NCBI GenBank assembly: GCA_903847205.1
Contig: CAINDA010000008.1
Span: forward strand, 62,001-126,000
Reading direction: 5' to 3'
DNA length: 64,000 nucleotides
DNA from: an uncultured Bacteroidota bacterium
Lineage (GTDB): Bacteria; Bacteroidota; Bacteroidia; 2-12-FULL-35-15
Positions 17,384 to 24,607 of this stretch are shown here, piece after piece (position 1 is the first letter of the stretch; each line of letters begins with the position of its first letter). The position numbers and the translations under genes were made by a program. The notes beneath the pieces are model-generated. The model was not told the DNA's origin, did no database searches, and saw nothing but the letters and a program-made list of their open reading frames with translations.

Positions 17384-18625
17384 TTATTCGCTAAATTTTT
17401 GCTCAAAATCAAAGTCGTCAAATGTTAATTTAATTGGATTTTCGTCAAAGGGATAGATTGAATGAATTGAAACTTCTTTGTCCTTTGTAACCGTTACTAA
17501 GTTTCTATATCTAATTGAACTTGGATATGTCCTCACATTGATACTCGGGTTTGTTTCAATTGTTTTTGCTTTTGAATTTTGATAAAGGACAACTTTGTCG
17601 AAGTACTCTACAACACAGCCTTTCGGAACAATTGAAGTAGAAATGGGTCGTTTAAATTTATTTACGGACTTGTCAAGATTAGGCAACGGATGTATTCTTG
17701 AAGTAAAATATAAATTTTCTTTATCCTCTTTATTAAGATTTATGTTAACAAATCTGCCACCTTTTGTAAAAAAGAAACCTGTTGTTGAGCTATTAAAGCA
17801 GTAACCTATTTCTTCTTGTTTTAATTCGGAATGTTCAAGAAGCTGAGACATTCCATATTTAGCAGTGCCGAATTCAGTTATTCGCCTTCTTTCTCTATGC
17901 TCATCAAATTTTGAATAAGTAGGTTTGGTTTCAAGGCCTTTGGTTTCATTTACAAAATATTCAAAGTTGTTTTGTTCTTCGTAGTTAATTACATCATAGC
18001 TTGACCAGCCTGTCCGTAATGATTTTTTAGCTACGGGTTTATTTATTACTTTAAGTTTATTTTGATCATTTAGAAAACTTCCGTGAAAAAGCCCTTCGCT
18101 ATTTGCGGATATTATTACTTCTCCTGATTTGGCATTTAGATGAGTTACTTTTGCGTCAAATCTTTTTTCAGGTTTCGATGGATTTAAATTGTATCGATTT
18201 TCGTGCGGATTTAGATTTATTTCATATAAACCTTCTTTGCATCCTAGGTACATTCTCATTGCATAAAGTTTCATATCAAGGACAGGCATCGATGGGATTT
18301 CTGATATAAGCTCGAAGTCTTCATCATCAAACTCAATTTCAAACTCAACTTCATTTGTCGCTCTTTCCCAAAGTTTAGATAGTACATTTTTCAATTCTCC
18401 TACCCCTAAAATCATTAAGCCTTGTCTATTGCTTAAATAGTCATTTCGTTGAAATGAAATTCGTATCAGGTTTTCAAAATCAGGATATCGGTCAACTAGT
18501 TTTCTTATAACCCTGCTAATAGCGGTGTAAACAATCCTTCCATCTTTGAGAATTAAAAACAAATGTCCGCCATAAATATAGCTGTCAATTGCTTTTACGT
18601 TTATTGAAAATTTAATTGTTTTCAT
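17384..18625 (-). CDS. Unknown 413-residue protein of a two-gene module
   Basis: I do not recognise the family. The protein has no signal peptide or membrane segment. Repeated short beta-type stretches (GGHLFLILKDGRIVY, GCKEGLYEINLN, SANSEGLFHGSF) suggest a beta-propeller or similar all-beta fold. Its ATG overlaps the stop of the 141-residue gene (ATGA), so the two are translated together. The island setting suggests cargo, possibly defence, but nothing in the sequence proves it. Confidence 0.65.
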   Translation of the reverse strand: MKTIKFSINVKAIDSYIYGGHLFLILKDGRIVYTAISRVIRKLVDRYPDFENLIRISFQRNDYLSNRQGLMILGVGELKNVLSKLWERATNEVEFEIEFDDEDFELISEIPSMPVLDMKLYAMRMYLGCKEGLYEINLNPHENRYNLNPSKPEKRFDAKVTHLNAKSGEVIISANSEGLFHGSFLNDQNKLKVINKPVAKKSLRTGWSSYDVINYEEQNNFEYFVNETKGLETKPTYSKFDEHRERRRITEFGTAKYGMSQLLEHSELKQEEIGYCFNSSTTGFFFTKGGRFVNINLNKEDKENLYFTSRIHPLPNLDKSVNKFKRPISTSIVPKGCVVEYFDKVVLYQNSKAKTIETNPSINVRTYPSSIRYRNLVTVTKDKEVSIHSIYPFDENPIKLTFDDFDFEQKFSE

Positions 18626-19047
18626 ATCTGACCCTTAAGAATTTTGTAATGGATTCTGTCGTCAATAATTTTGTCTTTTAGCCATTTGTCAACAAGGTCA
18701 ATACTTGGATCCTTTTCACCACTATCAATTGGGTATCCATGCCATGGATCAGTCTTGTTAACAGGGTTTGGAAAAAAAGAAATTCGTTCTTCATTTGTTC
18801 CCATGATTACGTTGCCATTGTCAAGAATTGAAAAAAGTCCTTTATTCTTAGCACAAATCCACGCTTTTTCATCAGAAATTCTGAATGGCTCATATTGTTC
18901 GTTTTGTTTTAATACCCATAATGTTTTATGCTTACTACTTTCGCCTGTTTTGTTATGATAACCAACGGGTTTGTAATAATGTTTTTTTAATGTCGGCCCA
19001 AATAGTCCGTCATCATTCAATTTTACCTTCGGAAATGTATAACTCAT
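18622..19047 (-). CDS. Unknown 141-residue protein, partner of the 413-residue protein
   Basis: I do not recognise the family. It is a soluble protein with Trp-rich motifs (KTLWVLKQN, EKAWICAKNKG, DPWHGYPIDSG) and a charged helical C-terminus. It is the first gene of a coupled pair with a 4-base overlap into the 413-residue gene. The strict coupling suggests that the two products act together. Confidence 0.65.
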   Translation of the reverse strand: MSYTFPKVKLNDDGLFGPTLKKHYYKPVGYHNKTGESSKHKTLWVLKQNEQYEPFRISDEKAWICAKNKGLFSILDNGNVIMGTNEERISFFPNPVNKTDPWHGYPIDSGEKDPSIDLVDKWLKDKIIDDRIHYKILKGQI

Positions 19048-19310
19048 AGTTTGTTTGTCTTACTTTTTTTTAACATCACCACTAACAACATTACAGTCGA
19101 AAGATACGGTATAATAAATTCAAAATTTGCTTTACAGAAATTATAATTGTTGAACGGAAAGTTCTTGTCCGTTCGTTTTTCTTTTTTTCTTGTTTTTTTC
19201 ATACAATGGCACACAACGACCAAATAGGCGCTGAAAGTGTTCGTAACGTATAGTTCGTAAAACAAACAACGGTCGTAATGTTTTTTTTATTTTAAAATTC
19301 ATCTATTGGT

Positions 19311-19856
19311 TCAATGTCTTTGCTTTTTGTCGAGGTTCTCTATTTCTTTTAAAAAGTCTGGCGTTATTCCGACCAGTTCGGGAACAGGGATGCTTTCAAA
19401 AGTATATTTTGCAGTATATCCCAAATATTGCCCACCCACCTCATGTACTTTCTTTTTTATACAATTAATCATGTAGTTAAATTCATTATGAAATTCTTGT
19501 GGTGTCATCCATACTTCAATTATTCCTGCATATTTCATATCCGTACTTGTGGTTTCTATTGGGTTAAGTAATTCCCTAAACCATTCAAGAGGAGAACCGA
19601 TTTTAAAAATTTTTCTAATTGGGTAGTATTTCTTTTGATATGCCCCTTCTTTACTATTATGTTCCTGTATTTGTTTTAAACTATCTGGATGGATTCCTTC
19701 GTAAACTTTCTCTGCCATTTGGCTCCTATACCAATTAAGCAGCTCTTCCTTAGAGAAACTGATTGCAACCAAAAACTTATCGCCTTTTGCCTTGGCTCTT
19801 TTTGGCATAAGTATAAGCTTAAATACTTTAATTTGCGTTACATCCCTTGTTTCCAT
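19311..19856 (-). CDS. Hypothetical protein, 181 residues
   Basis: No family recognised. It is a soluble protein with mixed alpha/beta character: a basic N-terminal part (LMPKRAKAKGDKF), a helix beginning KEELLNWYRSQMAEKVYEG, and a charged C-terminal helix. A 263-base spacer to the right contains a leftward frame that looks fortuitous. It is cargo of the repeat-rich zone. Confidence 0.55.
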   Translation of the reverse strand: METRDVTQIKVFKLILMPKRAKAKGDKFLVAISFSKEELLNWYRSQMAEKVYEGIHPDSLKQIQEHNSKEGAYQKKYYPIRKIFKIGSPLEWFRELLNPIETTSTDMKYAGIIEVWMTPQEFHNEFNYMINCIKKKVHEVGGQYLGYTAKYTFESIPVPELVGITPDFLKEIENLDKKQRH

Positions 19857-20033
19857 TATATTTTTCTTTCGTCAGATTGTTTCTAAATTTTCTAAAAGAT
19901 ATTCAATTGTACAACTGTTTGATTTATCATCCAGGTCTTTAGAAATATAATACAATAGTCTAAAAGTCCTTTAAACATAGGTGTTTACCCGCAATTCGTA
20001 AAACAGAGTTTGTCAGGTAATTGATTTTCATTT

Positions 20034-20411
20034 CTATTTATTTTCTTTAAAACCATCAAAAATCCAAAGATAAATTCTAATAAAAGTCCAATAAGAATAG
20101 TATAAGATTATACTTGAAGCTAAGAAATATGTCACATAAAGCATTATACCTCCGCTAGTCTCATCTGAGCTATAATTAAAAATTTCAAAAGGAATAAAAA
20201 ATAAATAGCCACTATAATGAATTGAAAAAGCGGAGCCGTGATAGTATGTATCAACTCTGTAGTCGTGAATACAAGCAATAAGTGGCACCAATTCCAATAA
20301 AAAAAATATCAATATTAAAACTCTTAATGCTCCTTTTGGACAATCATATATTCTGCTGTAATTAAAAGGGATTAATTTTCTTTCAATACTTTTCTTTTGC
20401 TGAATAGCCAT
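20034..20411 (-). CDS. Small membrane protein, 125 residues
   Basis: No family recognised. There are about three hydrophobic segments: near residues 28-47 (LRVLILIFFLLELVPLIA), 67-80 and 92-115. This predicts an inner-membrane protein with a charged N-terminus. It lies 40 bases downstream of the 157-residue gene in the same direction, probably co-transcribed. Pairing of a soluble and a membrane protein in island cargo is typical of toxin or defence modules, but that is inference. Confidence 0.55.
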   Translation of the reverse strand: MAIQQKKSIERKLIPFNYSRIYDCPKGALRVLILIFFLLELVPLIACIHDYRVDTYYHGSAFSIHYSGYLFFIPFEIFNYSSDETSGGIMLYVTYFLASSIILYYSYWTFIRIYLWIFDGFKENK

Positions 20412-20451
20412 AATATTATTTTTAGTTTTTTTGTCCAGCTAGCTGAAGTTT

Positions 20452-20925
20452 TTATTTAATACTATTAATCAAATCAATTTCATTCTGTTCAAACTTTTTC
20501 CATCTATTCTCTTTATTGTTCCATGAATGTTCAGTTCTCTTGATTGGGTTTTCATATTCTGCGGTCAGATTCCAAAACACTTTCTCAAGGCTTTTACCCA
20601 AGTCAGTGTTGTCACTAATAAATAGAATATTGTCGTTTGAGGAATTTTCAAACCTAACATATTTTCTAAATTGCTTATTACAGATTTCTTTGTCCTCTAT
20701 CATTATTACATGCTGTCCTATATCAGGACATTTTTGTATTACAGGATATTTATCAGTTTTAGAATCTAAAATTGTATTTACTAAGTGATTAATGTCTTTG
20801 AACGGCTGTCCGAGTATTTTATAAGCACCAAAAATATATGGAATGGTCAAACCTGTCGTAATTACTTTTTGGGATTTTAAAAGCTTAATTAGGCGATACC
20901 AATATGGTTTTTGTATTGAATTCAT
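20452..20925 (-). CDS. Hypothetical protein, 157 residues
   Basis: No family recognised. The N-terminal third has a weakly hydrophobic stretch (TTGLTIPYIFGAYKIL). The rest is soluble, with FISDNTDLGKSLEKVFWNL and a lysine-rich C-terminal helix. It is probably the first gene of a pair with the small membrane protein. Confidence 0.5.
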   Translation of the reverse strand: MNSIQKPYWYRLIKLLKSQKVITTGLTIPYIFGAYKILGQPFKDINHLVNTILDSKTDKYPVIQKCPDIGQHVIMIEDKEICNKQFRKYVRFENSSNDNILFISDNTDLGKSLEKVFWNLTAEYENPIKRTEHSWNNKENRWKKFEQNEIDLINSIK

Positions 20926-21125
20926 AATTTATTTCTCGTTCATGTATAATTCCTGTTAACATACAATGTACTTCCTTAAACTTGCCACCAACTCGTTTAT
21001 ATGTGAAACAAAGTAGCATATATCACCCCAATTTTTGGTAGATATAGGAATGTTTGCATCACTATTCAAATGTAATCATTTTCAATTCCTATGTCTTACT
21101 TTTTTGATACCCGAATGATTAAAAA

Positions 21126-21192
21126 ACAATTACGTAGCAATTAAGAACAATATAAGAAACAATTGAAAAAGATTGAAAATAATTGAATTTAA
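21126..21192 (+). repeat. Phased ~11-bp-unit repeat, copy R6
   Basis: Head ACAATTACGTAG, then CAATTAAGAAC, AATATAAGAAA and CAATTGAAAAAG units. It runs into the stop codon of the leftward SRAP gene. It is the most distant copy from R1 and confirms the same-strand orientation of the family. Confidence 0.8.
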
Positions 21193-21914
21193 TCAAACAT
21201 TGCCAGTTCAGGATACTCGAAATGGTCTTGTATTTCAGCCTTATCAGGATTTTCATTCCGGTTTGTGATGAGTTTTGAAATTGTATAACCTTCCATTTGG
21301 TTTTCATCCAATGGTTTCATCAACTCTGTAATTTCTTTCTCACTCAAGTTTGGGTTGAGCCAATCCCTTTCAATTTCTTGTGGCAGAATTAACGGCATAC
21401 GCAATTTTACATTGTGAATTTTCGCCATTAATGGATTTGCCTGTGTCGTAATAATGGAAAATGAATTTATTATTTCTCCGGTATCTTTATTTACCCAATC
21501 GTTATAGATACCGCCAAAAGCAAATGCTTCTTTACTTTTTAATTGAATAAAATAAGGGTATTTCAGTTTTCCGAGAGTTCTCCACTCATAAAAACCATCC
21601 GCTAAAACCATACAGCGTTTTTGCCGGATTGAATTTTTAAAAGATGGCAGTGCAAAAACTGTTTCGCTTTTTGCATTAAGTGTTTTAACCATCATTTCGT
21701 TTGCATCCTTAATTGTTTTGCAAAATGCAGGTATCAATCCCCAATTATAATTGTGAATTATATTAGGCTCAACGCCTGCAATTACTGACATTTTAGGGTG
21801 ATTGAAACCACTCAAATAATAATGCGCTGAAATTGTTTCCCCTTCTGCAACAGCAGCACCAAAGCGTATTTCAAATTCCTGCGGTTGTTTTTTCGCTGAT
21901 ATATTATAGCACAT
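21189..21914 (-). CDS. SRAP-domain protein (SOS response-associated, YedK/HMCES family)
   Basis: This 241-residue SRAP protein would crosslink to abasic sites in single-stranded DNA through its N-terminal cysteine. The catalytic Cys2 is present (MCYNIS), as are the conserved Asn (TLNAKSETV), Glu (DGFYEWR) and His (AKIHNVKLRMP). The length fits the family. It lies 4 bases after the 77-residue gene and shares the S24 repressor transcript, so damage-linked regulation is likely. A fragment of a related gene's 3' end sits at 17083. Confidence 0.9.
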   Translation of the reverse strand: MCYNISAKKQPQEFEIRFGAAVAEGETISAHYYLSGFNHPKMSVIAGVEPNIIHNYNWGLIPAFCKTIKDANEMMVKTLNAKSETVFALPSFKNSIRQKRCMVLADGFYEWRTLGKLKYPYFIQLKSKEAFAFGGIYNDWVNKDTGEIINSFSIITTQANPLMAKIHNVKLRMPLILPQEIERDWLNPNLSEKEITELMKPLDENQMEGYTISKLITNRNENPDKAEIQDHFEYPELAMFD

Positions 21915-21918
21915 AATT

Positions 21919-22152
21919 TTATAATATAGTTACTTTTTGGTTATCTATCTGGTCATTTGCAAAACGTATTAACTTGCGGAGCGAATCCTCTCTTATCATT
22001 GATTTTCTTAATGAATGATTATAATGCCCCAGCAATAACTTGTTCTTTAAAAATACACCTAAATCTTTTGCGCTCCACCCAAATTTTTGTTCTAATTCAG
22101 GGAACTTTTCTATAACCTGTGAAGGGGTTAAATACTCTGCTTTTTTGTTCAT
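21919..22152 (-). CDS. Small DNA-binding-like protein, family 2 (copy 1)
   Basis: This 77-residue protein is homologous to the one at 23237-23467 (shared: LTP(S/K), then EKFP/EKYP, F(G/N)W, LL.G.Y, and a final helix). Its pattern resembles a small helix-turn-helix adaptor, but no known family is assigned. It sits between the S24 repressor and SRAP genes on one leftward transcript. Confidence 0.65.
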   Translation of the reverse strand: MNKKAEYLTPSQVIEKFPELEQKFGWSAKDLGVFLKNKLLLGHYNHSLRKSMIREDSLRKLIRFANDQIDNQKVTIL

Positions 22153-22166
22153 TTCTGTTAAATTTT

Positions 22167-22958
22167 TTATTTGCGGAGATTACTCATATCTCTTTTTAAT
22201 TTCAATACGGTTGAAACCAATGTTTCATTATTCATCACAGGTTCGGGAATTTGAGAACTGATATAGTATGTAAATTTCCACACTTCTTTTACTTTGTTTA
22301 TTGTTAATTCATAGGGTTCATAAAGAGCATTTAACGATGATAGCAAGAGAGTTTTCCCTTTTTTTATATGGTTAGTGATAATTTTAAATACCACACCCTC
22401 ATCAATCGTAACAATAATGCAGGCTGTACCGTCTTTTATTTCCGTTAAGTTTTCGAGGTATTCACCGACTATATAAGATTTATCAGGTATCGGATACATC
22501 GAATCGCCGGTAATCTGAAAGGTTCGGTATTTGCGTTCTTTATGTAAAAAAGGTAAATGAACCATTGGCAATTTTTTAATAAAACTCTCATCGCTGAACC
22601 CGATTGTATAACCTGCCGATGCTTTTACATTTACCAACTCATTGTTTTCATTGTTCCTGCTGTCAACGGTTGTGCTTAGTACTCTGATTTTTGTCCCGGT
22701 TGTATAAACATCGTAACCTCTCGTTAAATCATCCAACTGCTTATCTGAAAACCTGCTTAAATCTGTTTTTAATAAAACATCAATTGATACATTGAAATAG
22801 GTGGAAATTGTAATCAATATTTCAGAAGTTGGATTAAGAACAATGGTGTTTTCATAGTTGTTAAGTGTTGAACGTGTAATGCCGAACTCATTCGCAGCGG
22901 CTTCTTGTGTTAAGCCGTTTCTATTACGCAGAATTTTGATGTTAGAGCCTAAAAACAT
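22167..22958 (-). CDS. Phage-type repressor with S24 autocleavage domain
   Basis: This 263-residue LexA/CI-like regulator has an N-terminal XRE helix-turn-helix (residues about 7-62: LTQEAAANEFGITRSTLNNYE) and a C-terminal S24 domain with Ser153 (TGDSMYP) and Lys192 (VVFKII). An Ala115-Gly116 dipeptide is a plausible self-cleavage site. RecA-stimulated cleavage after DNA damage would derepress the divergent operon starting at 23237. It heads a leftward transcript with the 77-residue and SRAP genes. This is the strongest prophage-like signal in element A. Confidence 0.9.
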   Translation of the reverse strand: MFLGSNIKILRNRNGLTQEAAANEFGITRSTLNNYENTIVLNPTSEILITISTYFNVSIDVLLKTDLSRFSDKQLDDLTRGYDVYTTGTKIRVLSTTVDSRNNENNELVNVKASAGYTIGFSDESFIKKLPMVHLPFLHKERKYRTFQITGDSMYPIPDKSYIVGEYLENLTEIKDGTACIIVTIDEGVVFKIITNHIKKGKTLLLSSLNALYEPYELTINKVKEVWKFTYYISSQIPEPVMNNETLVSTVLKLKRDMSNLRK

Positions 22959-23123
22959 AATAAATATTAGTTTACGTTAAAATCTAATTAATGACTGTTA
23001 TACAATCATAAAAATAAGAAAAAAAATGAAATAGAAATTATTTTTTTATTTTTTATAATTTTTATTTATTCTAAATAGCGCTTTAACTTATTGACTGTTT
23101 GGAGTTTGCTGACTTACAAACAA

Positions 23124-23151
23124 CCCTCCCATCACCCCCCTGCCACCCCCC
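23124..23151 (-). promoter_or_regulatory. G-rich tract with four G-runs, possible G-quadruplex
   Basis: The minus strand holds two G6 runs and two G3 runs separated by loops of 5, 4 and 1 bases. This is exceptional in such A+T-rich DNA. It lies in the switch region between the S24 repressor gene and the divergent operon. Folding is predicted only from the pattern. Confidence 0.55.
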
Positions 23152-23161
23152 ATTTTTACAG

Positions 23162-23177
23162 GTGACTACGGGGTCAC
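23162..23177. promoter_or_regulatory. Inverted repeat, candidate repressor operator
   Basis: GTGAC-TACGGG-GTCAC lies just upstream of the putative -33 element of the rightward operon, where the S24 repressor would be expected to bind. Confidence 0.45.
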
Positions 23178-23182
23178 TCATA

Positions 23183-23213
23183 TTGTTTTGCAATTAATCT
23201 AACCGTTGTTTTG
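23183..23213 (+). promoter_or_regulatory. Putative promoter of the 15.7-kb operon
   Basis: TTG (23183-23185) is spaced 20 bases from TTGTTTTG (23206-23213). The latter is one base from the TAnnTTTG consensus and 23 bases before the ATG at 23237. Confidence 0.5.
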
Positions 23214-23236
23214 TATCCGAATATTAATCAATCGAA

Positions 23237-23467
23237 ATGAGAAAAATTTATCTGACCCCAAAAGAAATAGTTGAAAAATATCCTGATTTGACATTCAAAT
23301 TCAACTGGACAGAAAGCGACATAGGCTTTTTTATGCGAACAAAATTACTGTCGGGCTATTACAGTAAAAATAAACGAGCAAGTATGATTGAGGAAAACTC
23401 ATTGCTTAATCTGATTAAGTATGTGAACTGCCTGCTTGAAGACCAGATTTTAATTCTGCAAATATAG
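23237..23467 (+). CDS. Small DNA-binding-like protein, family 2 (copy 2)
   Basis: This 76-residue paralogue of 21919-22152 is the first gene of the rightward operon. The two copies sit symmetrically on both sides of the S24 repressor. That layout recalls a pair of early regulators (cro- or cII-like), but no family supports a specific function. Confidence 0.65.
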   Translation: MRKIYLTPKEIVEKYPDLTFKFNWTESDIGFFMRTKLLSGYYSKNKRASMIEENSLLNLIKYVNCLLEDQILILQI

Positions 23468-23554
23468 AATAGAGGCATAACAATCCATGCAGCAGAAGGC
23501 TGTTTGAAAAAGAAAAAAAATAAAATATACAAACTCAAATTAAAAATAAATATC

Positions 23555-23749
23555 ATGAATTCAGGAATATTTTTAACGATTAAAGATTTGATGAAACTCT
23601 TAGGCAGTAATAATTACAGCAGCTGCGCCAATCAACACAAAGTCATAAGAGATTCCATCGCAACTGGCAAAACAAAACTCACGATAAAGGAATATTGTGA
23701 TTACGAAAAAATAGAATTTGATGTTGTATGGAAGTTTATCAGGGTATAA
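23555..23749 (+). CDS. Small HTH-like protein, 64 residues
   Basis: Starts MNSGIFLTIKDLMKLLG. The layout (IKDLMKLLGSNNY, then TIKEYCDYEKIEFD) resembles excisionase- or MerR-like small DNA-binding proteins seen on Bacteroidota elements. An upstream in-frame ATG at 23504 gives only a Lys-rich extension, so the ATG at 23555 is preferred. It is an early-operon protein and a possible regulator or excision factor. Confidence 0.55.
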   Translation: MNSGIFLTIKDLMKLLGSNNYSSCANQHKVIRDSIATGKTKLTIKEYCDYEKIEFDVVWKFIRV

Positions 23750-23877
23750 TCTCCATACATTATTTTCGAGAAATATCCTGAATAATCTATCCCTATCCAC
23801 TCCTTTAAAATAAATATTTTGAACCCATTGCACCTTTGCCCCATCAAATAATAATAACAACTAAAAAAAACAAACTC

Positions 23878-24144
23878 ATGCAAAAAACAGAATTATTACT
23901 CATCATCAACAGCGTCCTTTTAGGAATTATCAGTTTGATGTTTTTAGCGATAGGTTATTTTTTAAAAGACCTGCACAAAGATTTTAAAACACTTATCGAG
24001 CGGGTGAATAAAGTCTATTCCGATTTGTACTCGCACATCAATTCATTTGAAAACATTTCAAAAATGTTTCAAAAACAAATTGACACGCTTGAAAACAGAA
24101 TTGTGGTATTAGAAGGAAAAAAAACAAAAGGCAAAGATGAATAA
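23878..24144 (+). CDS. Small membrane-anchored coiled-coil protein
   Basis: This 88-residue protein has an N-terminal transmembrane helix (residues about 5-27: LLLIINSVLLGIISLMFLAIGYF), then a coiled-coil stretch. The ATG at 23878 is chosen over an upstream TTG. The stop overlaps the next gene by 8 bases. It is the first of a series of membrane proteins in the operon. Its size and topology would fit a small virion membrane protein or a spanin-like protein, which cannot be decided here. Confidence 0.55.
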   Translation: MQKTELLLIINSVLLGIISLMFLAIGYFLKDLHKDFKTLIERVNKVYSDLYSHINSFENISKMFQKQIDTLENRIVVLEGKKTKGKDE

Positions 24145-24607
24145 GCTGACCAAAATATTAATCGGGACTGGTGTTGTTTTGACCGGAGGTTATTTGTTCA
24201 AGATGAGCAGAACATCTGCAAATCTTGAAACAGAAATCAAAGCGATAATTCACAAGTTTGATTTAACCGGTATTACGATTCGTGTGGATGCTAAAATAAA
24301 AAATCCGACAGAAGGAAGTTTAAAAATAAAATATCCTTTTGTGAAACTCTCTTACAAAGGCGAAACGGTGGGCAGTTCACAGGTTGTTAATCAGGATATA
24401 ACCATACCGAAGTTCGGGGAAGCCAACATAGAAGCCATAATGATAAAGATTCCTTTAATGGGTTTATTGTCGGCAGGACTTGATTTATTGACATCCTTAA
24501 AATCAGGTGCAGGAGTAAAAATCGGAATAACAATTATCACAACGATATACACTGCAATCAGTTCTTTCCCCTACGAATATACACAAGAACAAATAGTGAA
24601 AAAATAA
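24137..24607 (+). CDS. Membrane-anchored LEA14-like beta-sandwich protein
   Basis: This 156-residue protein has an N-terminal hydrophobic anchor (residues 4-19), then a domain with DLTGITIRVDAKIKNPT and a later hydrophobic stretch (MGLLSAGLDLL). It recalls LEA14/WHy-type immunoglobulin-like domains. The next gene starts inside its stop codon (TAATG), so translation is coupled. The role is unknown; a structural or membrane-associated part of the putative particle is possible. Confidence 0.55.
   Translation: MNKLTKILIGTGVVLTGGYLFKMSRTSANLETEIKAIIHKFDLTGITIRVDAKIKNPTEGSLKIKYPFVKLSYKGETVGSSQVVNQDITIPKFGEANIEAIMIKIPLMGLLSAGLDLLTSLKSGAGVKIGITIITTIYTAISSFPYEYTQEQIVKK

Noticed and set aside
19044-19265. 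Leftward 73-residue frame between cargo genes
   Set aside because: Low-quality composition. The DNA looks like a spacer rather than a gene.
17280-20033. Spacers resembling integron attC sites between single cargo genes
   Set aside because: Short motifs such as GTTCGTAACG occur, but I could not identify a consistent R''/R' pair or an integrase of integron type.
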